Positions 43,882 to 53,108 of a stretch of DNA of 64,000 nucleotides are shown in pieces. Position 1 is the first letter of the stretch. Every line of letters starts with the position of its first letter. Below the pieces are notes generated by a model. It was not told the DNA's origin, searched no databases, and saw nothing but the letters and a program-made list of their open reading frames with translations. Source of the DNA: Burkholderia latens (GTDB lineage: Bacteria; Pseudomonadota; Gammaproteobacteria; Burkholderiales; Burkholderiaceae); contig NZ_CP013438.1 of the NCBI RefSeq assembly GCF_001718795.1, positions 62,001 through 126,000 of the forward strand. Direction: 5' to 3'. The translations under genes were made by a program, and so were the position numbers.

Positions 43882-45279
43882 TCACTCGTCGTCCATCAAC
43901 CGGACCTTGACCCGCTTGCCCTTGATCTTCCCCGCATTGAGCTTGCGCAGCGCATCGCGCGCGACGCCGCGCTCGATCGCGACATAGGTCGAGAACTCGG
44001 TCACGTTGATCTTGCCGATCTGCTTGCCGTCGAACCCGGCGTCGCCGGTCAGCGCGCCGAGCACGTCGCCCGGGCGGATTTTGTCCTTGCGGCCGCCGAG
44101 AATCTGCAGCGTTTCCATCGGCGGCAGCAGCGTGTCGGTGCCGGTCGGCTTCAGTTCCGCGAGCGAATGCCATTCGACCTCGCGCTTCTGCGCCTGCTCG
44201 ATCGCGCCGACCCGGCCCATCTCGTCCATGCTGGCGAGGCTCAGCGCCCAGCCTTCCTGATCCGCGCGGCCAGTGCGGCCGATGCGGTGCACGTGCACTT
44301 CGGGGTCGGGCGTCACGTCCACGTTGATCACCGCTTCAAGCTGCGCGATGTCGAGCCCGCGCGCGGCGACGTCGGTTGCGACCAGCACCGAGCAGCTGCG
44401 GTTCGCGAACTGGATCAGCACCTGGTCCCGTTCGCGCTGTTCGAGTTCGCCGTGCAGCGCGAGCGCATGGAACCCCTGCGCGTGCAGCACGTCGAGCAGG
44501 TCGCGGCATTGCTGCTTGGTGTTGCAGAATGCGATCGTGCTGATCGGCCGGTAGTGATTCAGCAGCTGGCCGACCGCGTGCAGCCGCTCGGTTTCCGTCA
44601 CTTCGTAGAAGCGCTGGCGGATCTTGCTGTTGTCGTGGCGCTCCTCGAGCTTCACTTCCTTCGGATTGCGCAGGAATTGCTGACTCAGCTTCGCGATGCC
44701 GTCCGGATAGGTCGCCGAGAACAGCAGCGTCTGGCGCGTGGTCGGGCACAGCCGCGCGACCTTCGCGATGTCGTCGAAGAAGCCCATGTCGAGCATCCGG
44801 TCGGCTTCGTCGAGCACGAGCGTGTTGAGCGCATCGAGCTTCAGGTTGCCGCGGTCGAGGTGATCCATGATGCGGCCCGGCGTGCCGACGACGATGTGCG
44901 CGCCGTGTTCGAGGCTCTGCGCCTGCGGGCGCATCGGCGTGCCGCCGCACAGCGTCAGCACCTTCACGTTTTCTTCTGCGCGCGCGAGGCGGCGCACTTC
45001 CTGTGCGACCTGGTCGGCGAGTTCGCGCGTCGGGCACAGGATCATCGCCTGCACGTCGAAGCGGCGCGCGTCGAGGCGCGCGAGCAGCGCGAGCGAGAAC
45101 GCGGCGGTCTTGCCGCTGCCCGTCTTCGCCTGCGCGATCAGGTCATGGCCGGCGAGCGCGATCGGCAGGCTCGCGGCCTGAATCGGCGTCATGTCGACAT
45201 AGCCGAGCTGCGCGAGGTTCGCGAGCGCGGCGGGCGTCAGCGGCAGCGCGCTGAACGGCGTGGCGGTCGGTTGCGTCAA
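43882..45279 (-). CDS. dbpA: ATP-dependent RNA helicase DbpA
   Basis: 465-residue DEAD-box helicase (E. coli DbpA 457). Motifs: Q motif FSALPLTPAALANLAQLGY, motif I AKTGSGKT, Ib TPGRIMDHL, II LVLDEADRML, III LLFSATYP, IV AFCNTKQQC, V VLVATDVAARGLDI, VI HRIGRTGRA. The C-terminal RNA-binding domain (KIRPGDVLGALTGDAGFDG...RVKVRLM) is DbpA's 23S rRNA hairpin-92 domain, used in large-subunit assembly. The start is TTG 45279, with GGAG eight bases upstream; it overlaps the upstream stop (TTGA). Confidence 0.93.
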   Translation of the reverse strand: MTQPTATPFSALPLTPAALANLAQLGYVDMTPIQAASLPIALAGHDLIAQAKTGSGKTAAFSLALLARLDARRFDVQAMILCPTRELADQVAQEVRRLARAEENVKVLTLCGGTPMRPQAQSLEHGAHIVVGTPGRIMDHLDRGNLKLDALNTLVLDEADRMLDMGFFDDIAKVARLCPTTRQTLLFSATYPDGIAKLSQQFLRNPKEVKLEERHDNSKIRQRFYEVTETERLHAVGQLLNHYRPISTIAFCNTKQQCRDLLDVLHAQGFHALALHGELEQRERDQVLIQFANRSCSVLVATDVAARGLDIAQLEAVINVDVTPDPEVHVHRIGRTGRADQEGWALSLASMDEMGRVGAIEQAQKREVEWHSLAELKPTGTDTLLPPMETLQILGGRKDKIRPGDVLGALTGDAGFDGKQIGKINVTEFSTYVAIERGVARDALRKLNAGKIKGKRVKVRLMDDE

Positions 45280-45479
45280 GACAGGTCTCCGAGGTAGGGG
45301 CGGCCTTCCATCTGCTCGTAGACGACATTGCCTTCGTCGTCCTCGAAGCGCTCGAGATAGTTGCGGGCGCCGCAGAGCGGGCAGCGGAACAGCAGCCCCT
45401 GGCCCTCGTCCTTGATGACGACGTCGGACGTCTCCCACTGCGTGCCGCAGCTCTGGTTTCGGCAGGTAAACACGGTCAT
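45276..45479 (-). CDS. Zinc-ribbon protein, translationally coupled to dbpA
   Basis: 67 residues. FTCRNQSCGTQWETSDVV and RCPLCGARNYLERFEDDEGN make a Cx4C/Cx2C zinc ribbon, ending in an acidic tail (MEGRPYLGDLS). Its stop TGA overlaps the TTG of dbpA, so translation of dbpA probably depends on this gene. ATG 45479 is too close to the GGAG; GTG 45473 has ideal spacing (7 bases) and may be the real start. Function unknown; an RNA- or ribosome-linked role is inferred from the coupling. Confidence 0.7.
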   Translation of the reverse strand: MTVFTCRNQSCGTQWETSDVVIKDEGQGLLFRCPLCGARNYLERFEDDEGNVVYEQMEGRPYLGDLS

Positions 45480-45813
45480 TCTCCAGCTGAATTCGGTTGG
45501 TGGCGCGCCCGGCGGGCGCGGCAGCGAGGCGCGGCGCTCGCGCGGCTCGGGCGCGGGCCGCACCGGCGGTCGCGTGGACCGCGGCGATGCGGATGGTGGA
45601 TCGGGTGGCGACGGCGTCGCGCGTGCCCGCAATTCTAGCGGATGCGGGGGGCGCCAGTGGGCGGCACGGTGCGCGGACCGGCTGCGCACGAACGTCCGTG
45701 TGCAGCCGGTGGGAGCGCCGCGACCGGCTGCGTGCGGCGCCGCACGCATTCGCCATGAAAAACGGCCGCCCCGAAGGGCGGCCGTCCGATGCGGCGAAAC
45801 GCAGCCGGATCCG
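45480..45813. other. Gene-free GC-rich region between mqo and the zinc-ribbon gene
   Basis: No gene supported. It contains the mqo terminator at 45762-45785, a 16-base palindrome CGTGCGGCGCCGCACG (45731-45746), and repeats of ACCGGCTGCG at about 45677 and 45722. The promoter for the zinc-ribbon/dbpA pair must lie at its left end. Confidence 0.45.
45755..45785 (-). terminator. Terminator of mqo
   Basis: ACGGCCGCCC and GGGCGGCCGT (10 base pairs, loop CGAA) followed on the minus strand by TTTTTCAT. It lies 28 bases after the mqo stop. Confidence 0.85.
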
Positions 45814-47457
45814 TTACAGCGCCATGTCGGCCGATGCCTTCGCGGGTCGCGCCGGCGCCCCGCCCGTCGCCTGCGACGGCGCCGTCAGGTCGATCTTCGG
45901 CGGCGGCGACAACTGCAGCACGTCGCTCGTGTAGGTCCATTCCTCGACGACCTTCGCCGGGCTGTCGTTCAGCTTCGTGCCGTAGCTCGGCACGATCTGG
46001 CGGATCTTCTGCTGCCATTCGGGCGTCGCGACCTTGTCCTTGAACACCTTCTGCATCAGGTTCAGCATGATCGGCGCCGCCGTCGACGCACCCGGCGATG
46101 CGCCGAGCAGCCCCGCGATGCTTCCGTCCTGCGAGCTGACGATCTCGGTGCCGAGCTTCAGCACGCCGCCCTTCTTCGGGTCGCGCTTGATGATCTGCAC
46201 GCGCTGGCCGGCCTGCCACAGGCGCCAGTCTTCCTTCTTCGCATCCGGGAAGTATTCCTTCAGCGCGTTGAAGCGGTCGTCGTCGGACAGCATCAACTGG
46301 CCGGCCAGATACTGGACGAGCGGGAATTCGTCAACGCCCACGCGCATCATCGGCGCGACGTTGTGCAGGTTCGTACTCTTCGCGAGGTCGAAGTACGAGC
46401 CGTTCTTCAGGAACTTGGTCGAGAACGTCGCGAACGGCCCGAACAGGATGATCTTCTTGCCGTCGATAATCCGCGTGTCGAGGTGCGGCACCGACATCGG
46501 CGGCGAGCCGACCGACGCCTTGCCGTACGCCTTCGCGAGGTGCCGCTTCACGACCTCGGGGTTGTCGGTGACGAGAAACGAGCCGCCGACCGGGAACGCG
46601 CCGTAGTCCTTCGCCTCGGGGATGCCCGACGCCTGCAGCAGGTGCAGCGCACCGCCGCCTGCGCCGATGAACACGAACTTCGCGTCGACGGCCTGCGGCG
46701 GTTCGTCGGAATGCAGCTTGACCCACGACACATGCCACGTGCCATCCGCGTTGCGCGCGATCTCGCGCACTTCGCTCGACAGCGACAGCGTGAAGTTCGG
46801 CTGCGTCTTCAGGTAACCGACGAACTGGCGCGTGATCTCGCCGAAGTTCACGTCGGTGCCGATGGGCGTCCACGTGGCGGCGACCTTCTGCGAACGGTCG
46901 CGGCCTTCCATCATCAGCGGCACCCACTGCCTGATCTGGTCGTGATCTTCCGAATACTGCATTCCGCGGAACAGCGGGCTCGCCTGCAGCGCGTCGTAGC
47001 GCTTCTTCAGGAAGCGGACGTTGTCGTCGCCCCACACGAAGCTCATGTGCGGCGTCGAGTTGATGAACGAGCGCGGGTTCTTCAGCACGCCCTGGCGGAC
47101 CTGCCATGCCCAGAATTGGCGCGAGATCTGGAACGACTCGTTGATCTCGATCGCCTTGGAGATGTCGATCTTGCCATCCGCTTTCTCCGGCGTGTAGTTC
47201 AGTTCCGCGAGCGCCGAGTGGCCGGTGCCGGCGTTGTTCCAGCCGTTCGAGCTTTCCAGCGCGACGCCGTCAAGGCGCTCGACCATCGTCATCGACCAGT
47301 CGGGCTGAAGCTCGTGCAGCCACACGCCGAGCGTCGAGCTCATGATGCCGCCGCCCACCAGCAGGACGTCGACCTTCTTCGTATCGGCGGCGTGCGCGGA
47401 CGACGCGGCGACGCACAGCGCAATCGCCGACAGTATTACCCGTAACGTTTTGATCAC
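45814..47457 (-). CDS. mqo: Malate:quinone oxidoreductase with signal peptide
   Basis: FAD-dependent membrane-associated enzyme oxidising L-malate to oxaloacetate and reducing quinone. 547 residues; start at GTG 47457 ([16 protein letters not shown]), preceded by AAAGGGATC. FAD site [40 protein letters not shown], the substrate region [36 protein letters not shown]. The N-terminal hydrophobic stretch followed by SSAHA is a Sec-type signal, unusual compared with E. coli Mqo but present in some Burkholderia sequences. The C-terminal tail is Pro/Ala-rich. Confidence 0.93.
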   Translation of the reverse strand: MIKTLRVILSAIALCVAASSAHAADTKKVDVLLVGGGIMSSTLGVWLHELQPDWSMTMVERLDGVALESSNGWNNAGTGHSALAELNYTPEKADGKIDISKAIEINESFQISRQFWAWQVRQGVLKNPRSFINSTPHMSFVWGDDNVRFLKKRYDALQASPLFRGMQYSEDHDQIRQWVPLMMEGRDRSQKVAATWTPIGTDVNFGEITRQFVGYLKTQPNFTLSLSSEVREIARNADGTWHVSWVKLHSDEPPQAVDAKFVFIGAGGGALHLLQASGIPEAKDYGAFPVGGSFLVTDNPEVVKRHLAKAYGKASVGSPPMSVPHLDTRIIDGKKIILFGPFATFSTKFLKNGSYFDLAKSTNLHNVAPMMRVGVDEFPLVQYLAGQLMLSDDDRFNALKEYFPDAKKEDWRLWQAGQRVQIIKRDPKKGGVLKLGTEIVSSQDGSIAGLLGASPGASTAAPIMLNLMQKVFKDKVATPEWQQKIRQIVPSYGTKLNDSPAKVVEEWTYTSDVLQLSPPPKIDLTAPSQATGGAPARPAKASADMAL

Positions 47458-48235
47458 AGCAGATCCCTTTTTCAACTTGGATGCATCGGTTTGCCATCTC
47501 GTCCGGACGTGCCGAATCGCGGCCGGTTTCGGTATCCGGAGATCCGGACCGCGAATCCGGAATTCCGGATCGGTCGCGTGCACCGTCGCATTTGCGCACG
47601 GGAAGCCATTGCGAAGGACACCTTCGGATCGGCTCCGTGCGGTCATGCGGATGCGTGCACCGCGGTCGCGGGCAACGCGTTCCGGCCCGTGCGGCAAGCT
47701 TCGCCGGGCGGCATTTCAGCCGAAGTCGACATGGGCCGCGCGCGATGCGTCTGGCGGGAGCGGGACGGCAAGGGGCGCGTAATATAACCGAACTCGAAAG
47801 CCGTGTCGCACGCGCGAAATATCCTTGTTTTCGTGGGGTTTTTGCGCGTCCGGAAACCCGGAACGACGGAGCGCGGAACGGGAAAAACGGCGAGGAAAGC
47901 GCTGCGGTGCGAAAGCACACGCTCGGCGTTCGCCAGCCCGTGGCAGCTAAGACAACGGATGTACCAAAGGAGCGAGCGGAGCGCCGATTCGCCGCTTGGC
48001 GGATGCCGCGAGCGTCGTATGAAACGAATAAGCGAAAAGCAAAGATATCGGCGGACCGCGTTTCCGACGGCCCTCATCAGCGCGGTGCGATCGGCGAAAG
48101 GTGCTTTACGCCGCACGGAGCAATCTCGGTGTTCACGTACAGACCGGCGACAATGCGCTGCGTGATTATCGTCGCGATATAACGGCGCAGGCCCGAGTAC
48201 AGCAACGCGATGCCGCGCGGCCGTGCGCGGTGCCG
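47458..48235. promoter_or_regulatory. Long mqo upstream region with palindromes, no gene
   Basis: 778 bases without a supported gene on either strand. Contains the perfect palindrome ATCCGGAATTCCGGAT (47554-47569) about 100 bases before the mqo start and a further TATCCGGAGATCCGGA element just left of it, so a repeat of TCCGGA units. The remainder is ordinary sequence; an unseen small RNA is possible. Confidence 0.5.
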
Positions 48236-49114
48236 TTACGATGCCGTCGTGCGGCGCGGATTGCCGAGCCGTATCTGTGGTTCGGCTTCGTGCACGATAT
48301 GCAGTTCGCGCGTGCGGATGGGTAGCGCGCAATTCGCATCGTCGAGCGTCTTGCGCACCTGGCGCGCGAGGCGCCAGCGCATCGCCCAGAACTTGTCGGT
48401 GTGCGTCCACACGCGCATGTTGGCGATTGCGGTGCTGTCGTCGAAGCGCATCACCATCACGTCCGGGGCGGGATCCTTCAGCACGTCGGGATCGGCTTCG
48501 GCCAGCGCACGCAGTGCGTCCAGTGCGCGGTCGATGTCGTCGTGCACCGACACTTCCACTTCGAGATCGAGACGGCGCGTCGTGTTGCGCGTGTAGTTGC
48601 GGATCGGGCTGCCCCACAGCGCGCTGTTCGGCACGTATTCGCAGATGCCGTCCGGCTTCGTCAGCCGCGTCATGAAGAGGCCGACCTCTTCGACGGTGCC
48701 CGCGACGCCCGTACTGCCGTCGATGTAGTCGCCGACCTTGAACGGCCGCAGCAGCAACAGCATGATGCCGGCCGCGATGTTCTGCATCGTGCCCTGGAGC
48801 GCGAGCCCGATGGCGAGGCCGGCCGCGCCGAGCACCGCGACGATGCTGGCAGTTTCGATGCCAAGCTGCGACAGCGCACCGACGATCGCGATGATGCGGA
48901 TGCCCCACACGGCGACGTCGCAGAGGATCGGCCGCAGCGTATCGTCGACGCGCTCCTTGTTCGAGAGCAGCCGGTTGAGCCAGTTGCCGATACGTTTCGA
49001 CAGCCACCAGCCGGCGACGAGGAGCGCCACCGCGGCGGACAGCTTGACGGAGAGGGTGGACAACGCGTTCCACAGGAACGTCCAGCGTTCCGGATGAAGA
49101 GTGTCGGAGAACAT
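48236..49114 (-). CDS. mscS: Small-conductance mechanosensitive channel (MscS family)
   Basis: 292 residues, near E. coli MscS (286). Segments at about 18-40 and 65-90, then the pore helix GLAIGLALQGTMQNIAAGIMLLLLRPFKVGDYI with the Ala/Gly packing pattern, and the beta domain (GTVEEVGLFMTRLTKPDG, VPNSALWGSPIRNYTRN). The C-terminal domain ends near residue 265. It opens under hypo-osmotic shock to release solutes. Start at MFSDTLH (49114); GGAGAAC precedes it. Confidence 0.92.
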   Translation of the reverse strand: MFSDTLHPERWTFLWNALSTLSVKLSAAVALLVAGWWLSKRIGNWLNRLLSNKERVDDTLRPILCDVAVWGIRIIAIVGALSQLGIETASIVAVLGAAGLAIGLALQGTMQNIAAGIMLLLLRPFKVGDYIDGSTGVAGTVEEVGLFMTRLTKPDGICEYVPNSALWGSPIRNYTRNTTRRLDLEVEVSVHDDIDRALDALRALAEADPDVLKDPAPDVMVMRFDDSTAIANMRVWTHTDKFWAMRWRLARQVRKTLDDANCALPIRTRELHIVHEAEPQIRLGNPRRTTAS

Positions 49115-49391
49115 GACGGGATTTCGGTTTTGGAGATACGGAGCTCGGCACGTGTCGCATACCGGCAACCCTCGACTGTACACGGCACGGCGGCTATTGC
49201 GCCAATGCATCGCGTTCGGGCTGAGTTGATTTGGTAGGGGTATTAGATCGCTTTGAAATCAAATCAGACACGTCCTATTCATCCGTTGCGGCCACGCCGA
49301 TACACTCGCTTTCGTGTAGCCGGACCGCGACGATCGATCGTCAGCGATATCCGGTTTTTTTGATTTTCATTGAATAGCGAGTGACGACGTC

Positions 49392-50762
49392 ATGCGGTCA
49401 GACCTGCGTTTCCGTGTCGCACGCGAGCAAGGTCACCCCGCATCACGCGGCGTTCGCCGTTTCCCGATACACGCTGCGTTACTGTGCGGGATTGTCACGG
49501 CCGTCTGCGTGGCCGGTGCGCAGGCGGCAGCACTGGCGTTTCACGATGCCGCGCATGTGGCGCCCGCAACGACGGAAGCCCCCGACCTTGGCGACGTGCC
49601 TTTCTTCAATTCCGCGCGCACGACGTGGGGCGGGCTGCATGCATCGTCCGCCGTGCCGCTCGACATCGCCTATATGTCGCATGCGTTGAACGTGCCCGCA
49701 CGCGGCGAGCACGATGCTCCGGCGATGCGTTTCGGTGCTTGCATTGCATATCGCGTGCTGTGCGATACCGCGCGCGATGCGGTCGAACGCGGCTATGCGT
49801 CGCGGTTCGACTACGGGCTGGCGTCTGCATTGCCCGCGACGGGTTCAAAGCAGGTGTTCTCGCAAGCTGCGACCGATCTGGCATCCGCGGAGCCGTTCAC
49901 GTTGCCGCAGCCGGATCGCGGCGCGTACGCCGGAGCGATCGTCGGCAGTCTGCGCGCTTCGCTGGCGCGCGCCGATCTGCCGGCCGGCGTCGCCGCACAG
50001 ATCGTACGTGTGCTGGCCGGCCGGATGGATCCGAAGCAGCGCGGCACGGACGGCGACACTTTCCGCGTGGCATTCGAGGCAAACCGCGATGCAAAGCGGG
50101 CGGGCCGCGTGCGCGTGACGGCGCTCGACATCCGCTTTCGCGGCCAGCGGGTCACGGCCGTGTGGTTCGCCGCTCATCCCGGATCGCCGGGCGCCTATTA
50201 CGACCTTGACGGCATGCCGCTCGCCGGTTCGCGCTTCGCGATGCCGGTCGCCGCGACGCGTATCAGTTCCCGGTTCGGCGCACGCGTGCATCCGGTGAGC
50301 GGTGTGCGTCACATGCATTCGGGCGTCGATCTCGCGGCGCCGGCCGGGCGCGCGGTTCGTGCGTCGGAGCGCGGTGTCGTGACGTTCATCGGCACCGAGC
50401 CGCGCGGCTACGGCAAGTACGTGGTGATTCGCCATGACGGCGGTTACACGTCGTACTACGCGCACTTGTCGGCATTCGAGCCGACACTGCGAACCGGCGC
50501 GCGCGTCGTGCGTGGTCAACGCGTCGGCGCGGTCGGCAGCACGGGCAGCGCCACCGGCCCGCACCTGCACTTCGAGGTTCGCCGGCATGCGCGCCTGGTC
50601 GATCCGATCAAACTCGTGCAAGCAGCCCAAGCCACGAAGCTGAAGGGCGCGCAGCGTGTGGCGTTCAACCGCGTGGCCCGTGATGCGCGCACGCAACTGG
50701 CGTCGGCGGTCCGGTCGCAGCCCGTTGCAATGGCGAAGCGCTCTGCATCGGATTCGGGCTGA
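49392..50762 (+). CDS. M23-family peptidase (LytM-type), exported
   Basis: 456 residues. N-terminal basic region then the hydrophobic segment FPIHAALLCGIVTAVCVAGA. A middle region of about 200 residues of unknown fold. The C-terminal peptidase domain has RISSRFGARVHPVSG, HSGVDLAAP (first zinc-site His and Asp), and HLHFEVR (HxH), the classical LytM zinc signature. Likely a periplasmic peptidoglycan endopeptidase or an amidase-activator type protein. The catalytic His between them is in YYAHLS. It is monocistronic. Start ATG 49392 has weak ribosome binding. Confidence 0.9.
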   Translation: MRSDLRFRVAREQGHPASRGVRRFPIHAALLCGIVTAVCVAGAQAAALAFHDAAHVAPATTEAPDLGDVPFFNSARTTWGGLHASSAVPLDIAYMSHALNVPARGEHDAPAMRFGACIAYRVLCDTARDAVERGYASRFDYGLASALPATGSKQVFSQAATDLASAEPFTLPQPDRGAYAGAIVGSLRASLARADLPAGVAAQIVRVLAGRMDPKQRGTDGDTFRVAFEANRDAKRAGRVRVTALDIRFRGQRVTAVWFAAHPGSPGAYYDLDGMPLAGSRFAMPVAATRISSRFGARVHPVSGVRHMHSGVDLAAPAGRAVRASERGVVTFIGTEPRGYGKYVVIRHDGGYTSYYAHLSAFEPTLRTGARVVRGQRVGAVGSTGSATGPHLHFEVRRHARLVDPIKLVQAAQATKLKGAQRVAFNRVARDARTQLASAVRSQPVAMAKRSASDSG

Positions 50763-50914
50763 GCGGGCCTCCGGACGATGCCGGATCGAATCGACTACAA
50801 GCATTTCGCTTCAGCTCAACTCCCGCTGGGTCAAATGTGGTGCGTGAATACCGTCATGCATGGCTCGGCGCTGAATGATCACAAGTGCGTATCCAACGAA
50901 GCACGGACATCTCG

Positions 50915-51925
50915 TCATTGATAGGACATGTTGAAGAAAATCCGGCCGATTGCCGTGCCGGGTTGGACATCGTTCGACGTCTTCACGTATTTGGCCGCCA
51001 GCGGCACGGTGATCGACGGCGTCGCGGAATCGGTGATCATGAACTGGTTATCCGCGCCTGCCGCTGACGTGTCGGGGCCGTAACGGACGGCCTTCGATCG
51101 GAAAAACACTTGGTAACCGAGGCCGGAGGCGGTCGATTCGGGCGCGAGCGAAAGTATGTCCGAGCGGTTCGCGGGGTTGCTTGCATCGGCGAACGTCGCA
51201 TGCACGGCCAGTCCGGCCGGGCAGTTGTCGAGCACGATATTGAATCCCGTGGCGCCACCCGAGGACCCTGGCCCATCGAGCAAGTACGTGACGCCTCTGG
51301 GCATCGTCACGTTCACGTCGGGAGTGGCAACCCTGCAGGCCTGCGCTTCGATCTTGATTGGCGGATCGACACGCAGTTTGTATGTCGCTATCGGCTTACC
51401 AGGATCCGCCTCCATCTGAACCGATATATGCGGGAGATTCGTGGCGGTGCCTGTTCCAAGCGAACCGATCACGACAAGTTCGGCCGCCGCGCTGAATTTA
51501 TTCGTGAATGGCCATCCTGCGTTGATTGTCCGGGAGAAAGGTGCGGCAACTGCGGTGGCCCATAGGTTTGGCTCGAATGGTCTCGGCGACGGCGTGGGTA
51601 CGAAGCCATAGAATCGGATGCCTAGTCCCCTGATCCCTGTCTCATACACATTGGTATAGCCCGGAGCGAGCGTCCCGCCTACAACACGCGCAGTTGTCTT
51701 AATGTACCCATAGTCGCAAAGGAAACTCTGCGTCGGCAGATTCTTCTTTTGCGACGTTCCCACAAACTTGTCGCGTGGGAGCTTCCATTCAGTGAATGAA
51801 ACGGTTTCTCCGAGCACGCTGAACGTACACACGGACCACGCGGTTTCGGAAGCCATCGAGAGGGCCACGCCGACAAACACCGTTCTGACAACGCAGCTAA
51901 ATTGACCGTGCAGTTGTGTATCCAT
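50915..51925 (-). CDS. Fimbrial-type adhesin, orphan
   Basis: 336 residues. Signal peptide (FSCVVRTVFVGVALSMASE then TAWS). The N-terminal domain has CTFSVLG...; the C-terminal domain contains ACRVATPDVNVTMPRGVTYLLD, FNIVLDNCPAGLAVHATF, YQVFFRSKAVRYG, and ends with a fimbrial donor-strand-like IGRIFFNMSYQ. This two-domain pattern is that of tip adhesins of chaperone-usher fimbriae. No chaperone, usher or major pilin gene is in the window, so it is probably an orphan. Codon use is less GC-biased than neighbours, suggesting transfer. The upstream DNA is AT-rich. Confidence 0.8.
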   Translation of the reverse strand: MDTQLHGQFSCVVRTVFVGVALSMASETAWSVCTFSVLGETVSFTEWKLPRDKFVGTSQKKNLPTQSFLCDYGYIKTTARVVGGTLAPGYTNVYETGIRGLGIRFYGFVPTPSPRPFEPNLWATAVAAPFSRTINAGWPFTNKFSAAAELVVIGSLGTGTATNLPHISVQMEADPGKPIATYKLRVDPPIKIEAQACRVATPDVNVTMPRGVTYLLDGPGSSGGATGFNIVLDNCPAGLAVHATFADASNPANRSDILSLAPESTASGLGYQVFFRSKAVRYGPDTSAAGADNQFMITDSATPSITVPLAAKYVKTSNDVQPGTAIGRIFFNMSYQ

Positions 51926-53108
51926 ATCGCGTCTCTTTCCGAGTTGGGTCGTTCCGTATTCGAAGTGTCATCGGCCCGTTCCGCATGCCCGATTGTTCGC
52001 TCGGAGCTTACGGCGGGGCGGGCCCGGTTGCGAGCCGAGCACTTGATCGGCGGAAGGCGCGCTGACAGGCGAGCCGTGCCGCATCGAACGCTATGCCATG
52101 CGTGCCGCGGGTAATCAATTCCGTGTTTTTGCAGATATGTACTACTAATGTAAGCGGATCGACGAGGTCGGTTCTTAAATTAAGTATTGCATGAGTGTGG
52201 TTAATATTCAACGCAATAGTCGATATTTGCCTTGATGTCTGTATGGGTGATAAAAAAGTAGATATATCGCTAATTATCTTTTAATTAATGTTGCAAAAAA
52301 GTAATTAAACGTACGTATGTTGATTTTCTAATATGACAAGTCTCAAATCTGCAAAAAAGGATCGGCGGTGATGCGGCGGAGCGGGGATGTGAGCTACAGG
52401 TCATGCGAAGCTGTTGCGACGTGCCGCGTGACTCAAGCGAGCGGTGTGTGTCGCGACGAGGGCGCCATCAGCGCGACGCGGTATTGATAGCACCTGTCTG
52501 CCAGTTGACACCACCTGATCGGCCGGGCGGCGATTGGCGGCGGCAAATTTGCGGATCGCAGCGCCGGGACCGTCAATCCAGCGCCGCAACAGCCCGATCG
52601 AGCTTACGGGCCCGCTTTGCTGCACGCGTGAATTTCGACGTTGGTCCAGGCGCATGGCCTGGGTCGCCGTTCGCTGATTGCGACGGTTCTTGGGTTACCT
52701 GTTCGCCTGCGAGCGGAGTCAGCAGAAGTAACCGCACTTCGAAACGTCGAACGCGGTAGCGGTCGACCTCGCTCGAGTATTGCTCGCGGTTGCATAGGAC
52801 ACGAACGAAAGAAATATTAAAAAAAGAAAAAACATAATACGAGTTCTATTAATCAATAAATTTTCGAGTCGTTGTCCCATATTCGCGCATAGGCCAAATC
52901 GTTAGAATTGGAAAATAAAATTCGCCCCATCGGCGGATGGTCGGACCGTAAAAAACGGCTGCCACCGTGAGACGTTTTCAGATCGTTCACCCGGTGCTCG
53001 GCGAATCAGCAACACGGGTCGCGGATCGTATGCCAGGCACGCGTGACGGGGTGGCGGATCCATCGACACCTTTCCTTCCCGTTGTACCAGCACGTAGACG
53101 TATTCGGA
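51926..53108. other. AT-rich region between adhesin and two-partner secretion genes
   Basis: The main low-GC block of the window, especially 52150-52345 and 52795-52920, with long A and T runs (TTAATTAATG, AAAAAAAGAAAAAA). I find no full-length gene. It probably contains the promoters of the adhesin and the secretion pair and may be the footprint of an insertion. A micro-ORF at 52719-52835 is noted separately. 52380-52720 is GC-rich and encodes nothing I can recognise. Confidence 0.5.
52719..52835 (-). CDS. Possible 38-residue secreted micropeptide or gene remnant
   Basis: ATG 52835 opens MFFLFLIFLSFVSYATAS (a strong signal-peptide-like start), then NTRARSTATAFDVSKC and GYFC before a stop. 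No Shine-Dalgarno is evident. Beyond the stop, a different frame reads with Burkholderia-like codon use (CNREQYSSEVDRYRVRRFEV) for about 70 codons, without a start. So the locus may be a frameshifted pseudogene of a small exported protein rather than a real micropeptide. No family recognised. Confidence 0.3.
   Translation of the reverse strand: MFFLFLIFLSFVSYATASNTRARSTATAFDVSKCGYFC

Noticed and set aside
43876..45297. 473-residue plus-strand frame antisense to dbpA
   Set aside because: Shadow frame; DbpA motifs are complete on the minus strand.
45361..47445. 694-residue plus-strand frame antisense to mqo
   Set aside because: His/Arg-rich shadow with no motifs; mqo on the other strand is unambiguous.
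51926..53108. AT-rich block as a prophage or insertion element
   Set aside because: No integrase, transposase, terminal inverted repeats or target duplication found.
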